NCBI RefSeq assembly: GCF_003576245.1 | Contig: NZ_QWGA01000006.1 | Location: forward strand, 62,001-126,000 | From: Henriciella algicola | GTDB lineage: Bacteria > Pseudomonadota > Alphaproteobacteria > Caulobacterales > Hyphomonadaceae | Length of the DNA: 64,000 bases | Direction: 5' to 3' | In this document: piece by piece, positions 1-8,534 of the stretch | How positions within the stretch are numbered: the stretch's first letter is position 1 | How the letters are laid out: the number at the start of each line of letters is the position of its first letter | Notes under the pieces: generated by a model | Database searches by the model: none | The model's input: only the letters and a program-made list of their open reading frames with translations | What the model was told of the DNA's origin: nothing | Position numbers and translations under genes: made by a program

Positions 1-2
1 AG

Positions 3-1553
3 TCAGTGCGCGACCACTTCTCGACCATTGCCGAAGCGCTGAGTTCTGTCATCCCGAATGACGGCGTCGCTGCCTATGTCGATGGGGATTTCGTTACGCT
101 GGGCACCACACCCACGCGCGATGAGTTCATGGGTATTATCCGCTTCCTCAACACCACAGCCGGTGGCCGCGCCTATGCGACGGACGAGCTTGGCGCCGTG
201 CACCCACCGGCGCAGGATTATGTCGACCGCGCAGCGGGCCTGCTCGCCGTCCCGGTCTCGCGTCGCCCGCGCGACTATGTCGTCCTTTTCCGGCAGGAGT
301 TCACCCGTAAAGTAAACTGGGCTGGCAATCCGGAGAAATCCGTGACGCTCGGACCGAACGGTGCGCGCCTCACCCCGCGCAAGAGCTTCGAGACCTGGCA
401 ACAAACGGTCACCGGCCAGTCGATGCCATGGCTCAAATCGGAGATCGCCGCCGCCGAGCAGCTGCGCGTCACCCTGCTCGAAGTCGTCCTGCGCATGTCG
501 GACGAGGCCAATCAGGAGCGCATGCGCGCGAATGAGCGCCAGGAGCTCCTCATCGCAGAGCTCAATCACCGCGTTCGCAACATTCTGAACCTCATCCGCG
601 GCCTTGTCGGCCAGAGCTCGCGTGAGGCGAGCTCAGTTGAAGAACTGGCCAAGATTATCGGCAACCGCGTGCATGCGCTCGCCCGCGCCCATGACCAGCT
701 CACCGAAGACAATTGGGGGCCCGCCTCCCTGCAGGCGCTCATTCGGACCGAGACGGAGGCCTATCTTGGCAACAAGGCGTCGCGCGTGCGTGTCGAAGGC
801 CCGGATGTACTTCTCATGCCGAACGCTTTCAGCACGCTCTCGCTCGTTCTGCATGAGCTGACCACCAACTCAGCGAAGTATGGCGCGCTCGCAGACTCCG
901 AGGGTGAGATCATCATCGAGGTCAAAGCCGGGACAGACGATGATCTGGCGCTCTCCTGGCGCGAGCAAGGCGGCCCGGCAGTGCAGGCACCGACCCGTCA
1001 GGGTTTCGGCACGACGATCATCACAAGGTCCATCCCTCATGAACTCGGCGGTACGGCAGACATCCGCTACACTTTCACGGGGCTCGAGGCCGACTTTTTG
1101 ATCCCAGGCAAGCATGTCGCGAAATTTGTCGAGAACACCTATGAGCCGACCACGATCACGCCGCTCGCTCCGGCTTCGGAAGGCGCCGGAAGCGGCTTGC
1201 AGGGGCCAATTCTTCTGGTCGAAGACAATATGATCATTGCGCTCGATGCTGAAGACATCCTGATGGATGCGGGCGCCGAGAACGTCTCGGTCTGCTCTTC
1301 TGTTCGCGAAGCGCGCCAGGCCATGGCGTCAACCGAGTTCCGGATTGCCCTCCTCGACGTCAATCTCGGGAATGAGACGAGTGAGCCGGTCGCTCACGAC
1401 CTGCAGGAAGCCGGAACGCCGTTCGTTTTCGCCACCGGCTATGGCGACTCCAGCGTGTTGTCAGCGAAGTTCCCATCCGTCCCCGTCCTCAAGAAGCCCT
1501 ACAATCAGGCAGACCTGCTAAGCGCGATCAAGGCGGCCCTTTCAAAGGACTAA
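3..1553 (+). CDS. Bacteriophytochrome-type HWE histidine kinase with C-terminal receiver domain (5' end outside window)
   Basis: The reading frame is open through the left edge, so only the C-terminal ~515 residues are seen. The first ~110 residues match the end of a phytochrome PHY domain: an LFRQE stretch, then VNWAGNP.K, then LTPRKSFE.W, then PW...EI.AAE.LR. A helical linker leads to an HWE-family kinase core with phospho-acceptor His in LNHRVRN (codon at 567-569), N-box HELTTNSAKYGAL, the W-x-E of LSWREQG and a GFGT G-box. After ~residue 390 follows a receiver domain (ILLVEDN, phospho-accepting Asp in LLDVNL, Lys in VLKKPY). The family senses red/far-red light through biliverdin bound to the PAS-GAF part, which lies outside the window. 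Autophosphorylation and transfer to the fused receiver are inferred. The next gene starts 50 bp downstream on the same strand. Confidence 0.88.
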   Translation, partial: SVRDHFSTIAEALSSVIPNDGVAAYVDGDFVTLGTTPTRDEFMGIIRFLNTTAGGRAYATDELGAVHPPAQDYVDRAAGLLAVPVSRRPRDYVVLFRQEFTRKVNWAGNPEKSVTLGPNGARLTPRKSFETWQQTVTGQSMPWLKSEIAAAEQLRVTLLEVVLRMSDEANQERMRANERQELLIAELNHRVRNILNLIRGLVGQSSREASSVEELAKIIGNRVHALARAHDQLTEDNWGPASLQALIRTETEAYLGNKASRVRVEGPDVLLMPNAFSTLSLVLHELTTNSAKYGALADSEGEIIIEVKAGTDDDLALSWREQGGPAVQAPTRQGFGTTIITRSIPHELGGTADIRYTFTGLEADFLIPGKHVAKFVENTYEPTTITPLAPASEGAGSGLQGPILLVEDNMIIALDAEDILMDAGAENVSVCSSVREARQAMASTEFRIALLDVNLGNETSEPVAHDLQEAGTPFVFATGYGDSSVLSAKFPSVPVLKKPYNQADLLSAIKAALSKD

Positions 1554-1603
1554 GGAAGGGCGGCCCGCTTGCCTTTGGGCCCGTCAGACGTACAGTCTGA
1601 GCA

Positions 1604-2626
1604 ATGACAACTGCACTCGTTCCGACAGATGCGACCGCATTGCCCGACAAGCCCGCTGATGGCCCAATGCTCTTCGGTTGCATCCTTGATGGCCGAGGCG
1701 GCGCCACGGAGATTGACTGGCAGAGCGCGAAGAATTGGGTACCGTCACGGTCTGGCGAAGTTCTCTGGCTGCATCTCGACCGGATGTATGAGGATCTTGA
1801 TGACTGGCTGATCGAGTCCTTGGATCTTTGCGAAGCGACAGCTGAACTGCTCCTCTCCAACGAGACCCGCCCCCGCGCTTTCCGTGAGCGCGACAGCCTC
1901 ATCACCGTCCTGCGCGGTATCAATTTCAATCCGGGCGCCGAGCCTGAAGACATGATCGCCATGCAGATTTGGAGCGATGGCCAGCGGCTGATCACGCTGC
2001 GCCGCAGGCGCCTGCAGACGCCGCGCGATGTGCACCAGGAATTGATGGCAGGCCGTGGCCCCTGTTCGGCTGGCGACCTGTTTACCACGCTCGCCGAGCA
2101 GCTGGTCATCAAGATGAACCACTCCATCGTCGACATGAATGACCGTATCGATGAGATGGAGGAGGATGAGGATACCGACGTCGAGGAGCTCCTCTCCGAG
2201 ATCGCTACGATCCGGCGCAACTGCCTTGCGCTGAAACGCTATATGTCGCCTCAGCACGAAGCGATGCTGGCCATTCAGAAGGCCCCGCCGCCCTGGCTTT
2301 CAGAAGAGAATCTCACCGACATCAGAGAGACGGGCGAGCGTCTCAAGCGTTATCTGGAAGACCTTGATGTTTCGAAGGAAAGCGCCATCGTCCTGCAGGA
2401 TGATCTCAATAATCGCGCGCAGGCCAAGATGAACCAGACGATGTATATGCTGTCCATCGTCGCAGCGATCTTCCTGCCGCTTGGCTTTCTGACCGGCCTT
2501 CTCGGAATCAATGTGGGCGGCATGCCTGGTGTCGATTCCTCCAACGCCTTCTGGATCACCTGCAGCGCGCTGGTCATCCTCATGGGCTTTCAGTTCTTCA
2601 TTTTCAGGAAACTCAAATGGCTCTGA
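1604..2626 (+). CDS. zntB: ZntB/CorA-family divalent metal transporter
   Basis: This 340-residue protein has CorA-superfamily architecture: a large soluble N-terminal domain, a long acidic helical stretch (EMEEDEDTDVEELL), and two C-terminal membrane helices at about 281-301 and 316-335. The pore motif between them is GINVGGMPG (G301-I-N), the ZntB form, rather than the GMN signature of Mg2+-importing CorA. ZntB proteins move Zn2+ across the inner membrane. Direction and metal cannot be read from the sequence. The last codons overlap the next gene, a mechanosensitive channel, so the two are probably translated together. Confidence 0.85.
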   Translation: MTTALVPTDATALPDKPADGPMLFGCILDGRGGATEIDWQSAKNWVPSRSGEVLWLHLDRMYEDLDDWLIESLDLCEATAELLLSNETRPRAFRERDSLITVLRGINFNPGAEPEDMIAMQIWSDGQRLITLRRRRLQTPRDVHQELMAGRGPCSAGDLFTTLAEQLVIKMNHSIVDMNDRIDEMEEDEDTDVEELLSEIATIRRNCLALKRYMSPQHEAMLAIQKAPPPWLSEENLTDIRETGERLKRYLEDLDVSKESAIVLQDDLNNRAQAKMNQTMYMLSIVAAIFLPLGFLTGLLGINVGGMPGVDSSNAFWITCSALVILMGFQFFIFRKLKWL

Positions 2627-4227
2627 TGACGATTGCTTCCTTCCTCGCCCGGCAAGCCACACCCAGCGAACAGATCGCCGAGGAGCTACCTTCCGGCGAT
2701 GAAAGCGCTCAGGAGGGGTCAGGCGATGCGCCGGACGGGGGCGACGGTGAAGGCGGGAACGATTTCGTTCAAGCCAACATAGAATGGGAAGACATTCGCG
2801 AAGGTGCAGTTTCCACGTTCCAGTCGGTTCAGGAGAACTTCTTTTCGTGGGCTTCGCTGTGGCAGCTTCTCGCCGTGCTCGCAGCGCTCGGCGTTGGCTA
2901 CATCACCTCGCGCTATCCCGCCAAACGCCTTCGCGCCTGGGCTGATGCACGCGAGACGCGCGATGTTCTCACAAGGCTCGCCCACTCCGTTGCGAAGATT
3001 GTCTGGCCCGCTTTCACGGTCGTCGGGCTCTGGATTGCGACTGCCGTGTTCGAGGCGGTCGGCTTTCCGAATGAGGGTTTGCGCGTTGCGGCAAGCCTGA
3101 TGAATGCGTGGATCGTAGTGCGTTTCGTCACCGCCAACATGCAGCCCGGCTTCTGGCAGACCGCTATCGCCGTCATCGCCTGGACAGTGGCTGCCCTCTA
3201 TATCCTCCACCTGCTCGACCCTGTCGTCGATGCCCTCAACGCCGCGGCCTTTACTGTGGCTGGCGTCAAGGTGACCTTGCTGCGCGTCATTACGAGCATC
3301 TTCATTGCGATCGTCGCGCTCTGGCTTGGGCGAATAGCGGGGGATGCGGCGCAGTCCCAGCTGAAATCGAACAAGGCGCTCAACCCGTCTATCGCCGGCA
3401 TTCTGGGTCAGGTCCTGAAAGTGGGCTTCATGGCCGCGGCGATCATCGTCGCCATGTCGACCTTGGGCATCAATCTCACCGCGCTGACCGTGTTCGGCGG
3501 CGCGCTCGGTGTCGGTATCGGTTTTGGCCTACAGTCGATTTTCTCGAACTTCATTTCAGGCATCATCATTCTCTTTGAACGCTCTGTAAAAGTTGGAGAT
3601 TTCATTGAGCTGCAGTCAGGCGTCACAGGTCTCGTCAAGGAGATCAATATCCGCTCGACACTGGTCACAACGAACGACAATGTCGATATCCTCGTCCCCA
3701 ATGAAGAGTTCATCAAGGCGCAGGTCATCAACTGGACACTGCGCGATGCGCGTCGGCGCATGCGGGTCGGTTTCGGCGTCGCCTATGGCACTGACAAGGA
3801 GCTGGTGAAGAAGGCCGCGCTCGAGGCGGCCGAAGCCGTGCCTTGGACGTTCAGCGGCATCCCGGGACGTGAGCCGCAGGTCTGGCTCGTCGGCTTTGGC
3901 GACTCCAGCCTCGACTTTGAACTCGTCGTCTGGCTGACCGAAGAGGCGGTGAAAAAGCCATCGCGCGTGAAGGCAGACTATAATTGGGAGCTGCACACAG
4001 CCCTCTACAAATACGAGATCGAGATCCCGTTTCCGCAGCGCGATATCAACTTCCGCAATGTCGGAGAGATCGCCCTGCTCAAGGACGGCGCGCGCGTCAG
4101 CGACACTCAGCCCAAGCCCGAAGCGCTGCCAGCATCCTCACCGACGCCGCTTCGCGATGAGCCTGAGGGCAGCACCACGAGCCTCGCTGGCGAAGGTGAT
4201 GATGGCGACGGAGATGCAGGCGACTAG
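2617..4227 (+). CDS. MscS-family mechanosensitive ion channel
   Basis: This 536-residue inner-membrane channel has an acidic, Gly-rich N-terminal region (to ~50), several membrane helices, and the diagnostic pore-lining helix from about residue 289: a Gly/Ala-rich LTVFGGALGVGIGFG followed by LQSIFSNFISG and FERSVKVGDFI. The MscS beta and C-terminal alpha/beta domains follow (INIRSTLV.T.DN..ILVPNEEF). MscS channels release solutes on hypo-osmotic shock. Two in-frame starts overlap the zntB stop: ATG 2617, and ATG 2626, which forms a TGATG stop/start junction. Either is consistent with translational coupling. The stop codon shares a CTAG with the convergent S41 peptidase gene. Confidence 0.9.
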   Translation: MALMTIASFLARQATPSEQIAEELPSGDESAQEGSGDAPDGGDGEGGNDFVQANIEWEDIREGAVSTFQSVQENFFSWASLWQLLAVLAALGVGYITSRYPAKRLRAWADARETRDVLTRLAHSVAKIVWPAFTVVGLWIATAVFEAVGFPNEGLRVAASLMNAWIVVRFVTANMQPGFWQTAIAVIAWTVAALYILHLLDPVVDALNAAAFTVAGVKVTLLRVITSIFIAIVALWLGRIAGDAAQSQLKSNKALNPSIAGILGQVLKVGFMAAAIIVAMSTLGINLTALTVFGGALGVGIGFGLQSIFSNFISGIIILFERSVKVGDFIELQSGVTGLVKEINIRSTLVTTNDNVDILVPNEEFIKAQVINWTLRDARRRMRVGFGVAYGTDKELVKKAALEAAEAVPWTFSGIPGREPQVWLVGFGDSSLDFELVVWLTEEAVKKPSRVKADYNWELHTALYKYEIEIPFPQRDINFRNVGEIALLKDGARVSDTQPKPEALPASSPTPLRDEPEGSTTSLAGEGDDGDGDAGD

Positions 4228-5498
4228 CGGCTGAGCCAGTCCTCAGCAGCCTGCAGCGCAAGGTCTGGCCCATCACCATTGTCAGCAATGACGGGGTATG
4301 GCGGGTGCCAGACGTGCCGCTCCATGCCCTTCATATGGTAGAGATTATAGCTCGGCAGGCGCACCGACCAGCCGCTAGCTGGCAACTGGAAGCTTTCGAC
4401 CCCGCCCGCAAGCGCCGCCATCGGAGAGCCGAAAACCCGCGCCCGGCGAAGGCCATCAAAGCCAATCGCCAGCCCCTCGCCCATACTGCCCGTCCAGCGC
4501 CCGGCGAGCACGGCAACGCGGCCTTTGACCCGCCAAGGGCCGCGCGAAGCGACATGCCGGACGGCCTCGCCTTCCCAGCGCGGACCAGCCTTCTGATAGG
4601 GCTTCACGCCGCGAATGAAGCGGCCAAGCATCGGCTCTGCGACGCCCGTATTGCCACCGCTCGGCGTATTTCGAAGGTCGATGATCCAGCCGGATGCGCC
4701 ATTCAGCGCTTCTAGCGCAGCATCGAATGCGGCGACAGCGGCTTCATCGCCAAGCGAGTCCTCGATCCGGATATAGCCGATATTGCCCTCAAGACGCTTG
4801 TAGGTAACCGGCTCGTCGGGCGGTTCAGGCATCGGCTCATCGAGGAGCAGATTGAGCTCCGTCCCGCCTCTTTCGACGGTGACACCGCGCATCTGGCCGC
4901 GATATCCCGCGGCCTGCGCATTCAGCGCCCAATTGAGCCGCCCTTCGCTGACGGCGTTTCGGCCATACCGGATCCTGTCACTGGCCGCGCTCAGTACGGG
5001 CATGCCAGTCATCGCGACCACGCGGTCACCCACCTCCAGACCCGCTTTGGCCGCGCCGGAGCTCGGCCGAACAGCCGTCACCACAGCATCGCCGCCTTTG
5101 AAATCAAGCCAGTAGTCGCTCCCCGATGGCACCAGCCGCGGTGAGGTGGAGGAGTTGATATTCAGCGAGGCGTGATTATCCCAGAGCTGGTCTAGCATGT
5201 GTTCGAGCAGCTCAAGGTGCCCGGCTGGCGTCGCTGCAGCCTCTGTCAGCGCCGCATCTCGCGCCGCTTCGCAAGTCGCTTCCCAGACATCCTCGCGCGG
5301 CGCGAAGTAGACATAGTGCTCACGCACAAGCGCGCAGAGCGCCTCGACATCCTGCAGCGCGTCGCTGGTTTCCCCCGTCGGAAAGTCTGTTGCAGCTTCA
5401 TGGGATGTTTGCGCGTATCCATGGTGCACTGACGGTGCAGCCACGGTGCATAGGCAGGCCATCAGAGCGGCCCGGAAAAAACCTGCGAAATTCCTCAC
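4224..5498 (-). CDS. S41-family peptidase, exported (tail-specific protease/TSPc type)
   Basis: This 424-residue protein begins with a signal peptide (MRNFAGFFRAALMACLC..., predicted cleavage after HGYAQ). It has a PDZ-like segment around 140-200 (SGAAKAGLEVGDRVVAM) and an S41 catalytic region: GYIRIEDSLGDE, then IIDLRNTPSGGNTG, then the GRWTGSMGEG loop, where S338 is the likely nucleophile. Such proteases cut periplasmic proteins from unstructured C-termini; the substrate here is unknown. The chosen start is GTG at 5498, which gives a better signal peptide n-region than the internal ATG at 5462. The Shine-Dalgarno is weak. The LapA-like gene lies 41 bp upstream on the same strand, so co-transcription is possible. 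Confidence 0.82.
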   Translation of the reverse strand: MRNFAGFFRAALMACLCTVAAPSVHHGYAQTSHEAATDFPTGETSDALQDVEALCALVREHYVYFAPREDVWEATCEAARDAALTEAAATPAGHLELLEHMLDQLWDNHASLNINSSTSPRLVPSGSDYWLDFKGGDAVVTAVRPSSGAAKAGLEVGDRVVAMTGMPVLSAASDRIRYGRNAVSEGRLNWALNAQAAGYRGQMRGVTVERGGTELNLLLDEPMPEPPDEPVTYKRLEGNIGYIRIEDSLGDEAAVAAFDAALEALNGASGWIIDLRNTPSGGNTGVAEPMLGRFIRGVKPYQKAGPRWEGEAVRHVASRGPWRVKGRVAVLAGRWTGSMGEGLAIGFDGLRRARVFGSPMAALAGGVESFQLPASGWSVRLPSYNLYHMKGMERHVWHPPYPVIADNGDGPDLALQAAEDWLSR

Positions 5499-5539
5499 CA
5501 GTCAATTCTGGCGCAAACCGGTGGCGCGCGTCTATCGGC

Positions 5540-5734
5540 TCAGCTGCGTTTAAACCGGATGGTCTTGCCGAGAACGAAACCGATAATGACGCAGATGAAG
5601 ATCAGGAGGACCCGGCGCGTCTCGAAACCAAAGCCAAGGAAGTTCACACTGATCAGCTCCATGTTCTGAAGCGCAAAGATCATGATCAGCGCGACGAGAA
5701 TGATGGCGAGCCAGTTTTTCGGGTTTTTCATCAT
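5540..5734 (-). CDS. LapA-domain (DUF1049) small membrane protein
   Basis: This 64-residue protein consists of two hydrophobic helices (NWLAIILVALIMIFALQN and RVLLIFICVIIGFVLG) joined by the typical LapA-domain linker with ELISVNFLGF, and ends in a basic tail. In E. coli the related LapA/YciS acts with LapB in lipopolysaccharide assembly; short DUF1049 proteins in alphaproteobacteria are usually uncharacterised. Two consecutive ATG codons (5732-5734 and 5729-5731) follow a good GGAGGGAAG ribosome-binding site. The gene is divergent from the YihY-family gene and precedes the S41 peptidase gene. Confidence 0.75.
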   Translation of the reverse strand: MMKNPKNWLAIILVALIMIFALQNMELISVNFLGFGFETRRVLLIFICVIIGFVLGKTIRFKRS

Positions 5735-5836
5735 GGGTCTTCCCTCCAGATTTCAGCTTTATCCAATACTGGCCGGGGGGCGGCCTGCGTCAAGGCGACG
5801 CCGGAACAGGCCGTTCTGGCCGGAGTTGATAGGCTG

Positions 5837-6808
5837 ATGATTGGTTCGGACATTATCTACAAGATCAGGAACGCTCCGCTTTACCAGCGCTGGGGCCATC
5901 CCGTCGTGAACATCGTGACGCGCACCTTTGGCCGTATCGGCGAAGACGATGTGGCGCTGGTTTCTGGCGGCGTCGCTTTTTACGCCTTCCTGTCCGTCTT
6001 TCCGGCCGTCGCTTGCGCGCTGATGGTCTGGGGGCTGTTCACAAGTTCTGCCGACCTTCGCGACTATTTCGAGATCATGCAGACCTTCCTGCCGGAAGAG
6101 GCCTACCGGCTGATCACGGACCAGATGATCCGCATCGCGGATTCGCAGTCCTCAGGCCTTTCCTGGGGTGCGCTGATCTCGCTCGTCATCGCGCTCTGGT
6201 CGGCCTCTCGCGGGGCGAATGCCCTGCTGCTGGCAATCGCTGTGACCTATGACAGGCCCGCCAAGCGCGGCTTCCTGCAGCAGAATCTGCTAGCGCTTGG
6301 CTTTACGGCTGGCGCGATTGTGTTCGCCATCATCTCGCTTGCTGCGATTGGCGCGGTGCCGCCAATCATTGAAGCGTTGCAACTCGGCGCGTTTCTCGAC
6401 GCCTTGCTTCGCATCATTCGCTGGCTTGGCCTGATCAGCCTTTTCCTGCTCGGTATCTATGCCTTCATGCGGACCGCCCGCCCCCACAGTGTGCGCGCTC
6501 ATGAAAGCCGCGCGCGCCCCATCCTGCCCGGCGCAATCGTGGCGGGTGTCATCTGGCTGATGGCCTCGATCGCCTTTTCTTTCTATCTAAGCGCCTTCGC
6601 TGACTATAATGAGACGTTCGGGTCACTGGGCGCCGTCGCCGCCCTCCTCATGTGGCTGTGGCTCTCCTCTTTCGCGATCTGCGCCGGCGCCGAAGTCAAT
6701 GGCGTTATCAGCCGCCGGGAACGCGGCCTGACAACAAAGACAGCGAAGCAGCGGGCCGAGAACACTGAAAAGCCAAGGCGCTTCAGGCGCCAGAAGAAGG
6801 CCGACTGA
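5837..6808 (+). CDS. YihY/BrkB-family inner-membrane protein
   Basis: This protein of about 323 residues has six predicted membrane helices and the YihY hallmark regions: DDVALVSGGVAFYAFLSVFP near the N-terminus, LWSASRGANALLLAI..TYD in the middle, and YNETFGSLGAVAALLMWLWLSS near the C-terminus, followed by a basic tail. The frame is open far upstream, but that extension runs opposite the LapA and S41 genes and lacks family similarity. The ATG at 5837 preceded by GGAG is therefore chosen. The function of the family is not settled; the old RNase BN label is obsolete. Confidence 0.85.
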   Translation: MIGSDIIYKIRNAPLYQRWGHPVVNIVTRTFGRIGEDDVALVSGGVAFYAFLSVFPAVACALMVWGLFTSSADLRDYFEIMQTFLPEEAYRLITDQMIRIADSQSSGLSWGALISLVIALWSASRGANALLLAIAVTYDRPAKRGFLQQNLLALGFTAGAIVFAIISLAAIGAVPPIIEALQLGAFLDALLRIIRWLGLISLFLLGIYAFMRTARPHSVRAHESRARPILPGAIVAGVIWLMASIAFSFYLSAFADYNETFGSLGAVAALLMWLWLSSFAICAGAEVNGVISRRERGLTTKTAKQRAENTEKPRRFRRQKKAD

Positions 6809-6892
6809 ACCCTGCGTCATGGCTTGCCGACCCGGCAGGCGCAGATAGTCTCGCGCGTCAGAGAAGATAAAAAACGCCCGAGGAGACGCGCC

Positions 6893-7504
6893 ATGAAACT
6901 CTATAATTCAGTCGGACCGAACCCGCATGTCGTTCGCATGTTCATGGCCGAGCGGGGCATCGAAATCCCGACAGAAGACATCGACATCATGGTCGGCGCG
7001 AACCGCCAGCCTGACTATCTGGAAAAGAACCCGCACGGCCAATCGCCAGCGCTCTTTCTCGATGACGGCTCGCTAATCACCGAAATCACCGCGATCTGCG
7101 AATATCTTGATGAGACCAATCCCGGCGACAGCCTGATCGGCTCAACCCCGGAAGAACGCGCCCAGACCCGCCGCTGGACCCGTTGGGTCGATCTAAAGAT
7201 CGTCGAGCCCATGACCACGGCTTTCCGCGGCGCTGAAGGCCTGCCAATGTTCAAGGACCGGATGCGCTGCCTGCCAGAGGCCTCTGACGGCCTCAAGGCC
7301 TTCACCCAGGACAATATCGCCTTTCTCGACAAGCAGATGGCCGGCCGCGAATATGTCGCTGGCGACAAGCTCACCCTCGCTGACATCCTGCTCTTCTGCT
7401 TCCTCGCCTTCGGCGAACAGGTCGGCCAGCCGCTAAACCGCGACTTCAAGAATGTCGCTGCCTGGTTCGACAAGGTGTCGAAACGCGAGAGCGTGAAGGC
7501 TTAG
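6893..7504 (+). CDS. Glutathione S-transferase family protein
   Basis: This 203-residue protein has a thioredoxin-like N-terminal domain (MKLYNSVGPNPHVVRMF; the cis-Pro region NPHGQSPAL; the glutathione-contacting D-D-G-S-L-I-T-E-I-T segment) and a helical C-terminal domain with the conserved LTLADILLF motif. GSTs conjugate or transfer glutathione; the substrate is unknown. The start at 6893 has a strong GAGGAGACGCGCC leader. The in-frame codons further upstream add residues foreign to the family. Confidence 0.87.
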   Translation: MKLYNSVGPNPHVVRMFMAERGIEIPTEDIDIMVGANRQPDYLEKNPHGQSPALFLDDGSLITEITAICEYLDETNPGDSLIGSTPEERAQTRRWTRWVDLKIVEPMTTAFRGAEGLPMFKDRMRCLPEASDGLKAFTQDNIAFLDKQMAGREYVAGDKLTLADILLFCFLAFGEQVGQPLNRDFKNVAAWFDKVSKRESVKA

Positions 7505-7599
7505 GATCAGTCTCACTCGGCGCTGCTGAGCTTTAACAAGGTGCTTGCGGCGATGGCAGGAGATGAACCCTCAGACCGCTGGCGCGGTCGAGGGCAACT

Positions 7600-7875
7600 T
7601 CATTCCGCTTCCCTGAGCCTCTGAACAAACGCGAAAAGTAAGGCGCAAAGAACCAGTCCGCTGACGATAGACCCAACCAGCGAGAAGACATTCATCAGCG
7701 TCGGCGCCAGTATGAAATGCAACAGCGATGGAACGTCGCAATCAGGAGCGTTGGCAGCTTCGCAGCCTAGTTTTTCTGCGGCGCTGGTCCGAACGGCAGA
7801 GCGTATGTTCAGGTATAGCGAGGCAACAATGCCGCTGCCCACAAACAGCCATGACCAAACCTTTTCTCTCTTCAA
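7600..7875 (-). CDS. Small two-helix membrane protein, unknown function
   Basis: This 91-residue protein was not recognised. It has an N-terminal helix (WSWLFVGSGIVASLYLNI), a central loop with two cysteines spaced for a possible disulfide (LGCEAANAPDCDVP), and a C-terminal helix. The only upstream start is TTG at 7873-7875, preceded by GCGGAGCGAG, which makes the start uncertain. It lies between a GST gene and a marR gene. Coding status is likely but not certain. Confidence 0.45.
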   Translation of the reverse strand: MKREKVWSWLFVGSGIVASLYLNIRSAVRTSAAEKLGCEAANAPDCDVPSLLHFILAPTLMNVFSLVGSIVSGLVLCALLFAFVQRLREAE

Positions 7876-7948
7876 ACTCGCTCCGCTGGACGTCCGTTAG
7901 TCGCTCGCTTGATTGCCGCAATCGGCTCGCTGGCTGATTTGTGCAGCC

Positions 7949-8407
7949 CTATCCCTCAGCCTCAACCATCGATTCCTCGTCGCAAAGGGCGATGATGCGG
8001 TTCAGCTTTTCGGTGAATTGCAGCAGCGCCTCTGCACCGAATTCCTGTTCGATGCGGCGGTTGATGGCGATCGGGTGGCTCACGGCCCGGTCGATCGCGG
8101 TCTGGCCCTGTTCGGTCAGCTTGAGCACGAAGGCGCGGCTGTCGCTTTCGCTACGCGTCTTTTCCAGCATCCCCATACCGATCAGGCGGCGCACCATGGC
8201 CGTGATGGCCGAGTCGTTGAGGCGAAGGTCCCGCGCGAGGCTTGTCTGGTTCAGCGCCTTTGCCGCGCCGACCCGTGTCAGCACGCCAAGCTGCGGCGCG
8301 GTCAGGCCTGCGGTCTCCACCAGCTGGCGATCTGCAACCTTGCGATAGAGCTGGGCGGCGATCTGCAGGCGCGAGTAGATTCGCGGATTTCGTGTGTCGT
8401 GCGTCAT
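7949..8407 (-). CDS. MarR-family transcriptional regulator
   Basis: This 152-residue protein has a winged-helix DNA-binding core: LTAPQLGVLTRVG, then LNQTSLARDLRLNDSAITAMVRRLIGMGMLEK, then a wing with RSESDSRAFVLKLTEQG. MarR proteins bind as dimers to palindromes and are usually released by small aromatic or acyl ligands. The frame continues upstream, but the ATG at 8405-8407 has a GGGGCAGGA ribosome-binding site and fits family length. The gene is divergent from an acyl-CoA dehydrogenase gene, and a perfect 12-bp palindrome lies between them. Control of that gene and of itself is inferred. Confidence 0.88.
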   Translation of the reverse strand: MTHDTRNPRIYSRLQIAAQLYRKVADRQLVETAGLTAPQLGVLTRVGAAKALNQTSLARDLRLNDSAITAMVRRLIGMGMLEKTRSESDSRAFVLKLTEQGQTAIDRAVSHPIAINRRIEQEFGAEALLQFTEKLNRIIALCDEESMVEAEG

Positions 8408-8444
8408 TCCTGCCCCTTGCGAGTCCTCGTCCCGGACGATATAC

Positions 8445-8456
8445 TTCACTAGTGAA
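8445..8456. promoter_or_regulatory. Perfect 12-bp palindrome, probable MarR operator
   Basis: TTCACTAGTGAA is an uninterrupted inverted repeat in the 127-bp region between divergent marR and acyl-CoA dehydrogenase starts. Size and symmetry fit MarR-family sites; flanking ATAC and ACAA add A/T context. It sits 38 bp from the marR start and 79 bp from the dehydrogenase start, placed to affect both promoters. Binding is inferred. Confidence 0.6.
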
Positions 8457-8534
8457 ACAATCAACTGTTCGGCCAGTCCCAACCCTGTCCGGGCAGATGT
8501 CCGCTTAACACTCGATCTTTGGGAGGATCAGGAA

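Noticed and set aside
5390-5836. 149-codon N-terminal extension of the YihY-family gene
   Set aside because: The segment is antisense to S41 and lapA, is strongly polar and unlike the family; the ATG at 5837 fits.
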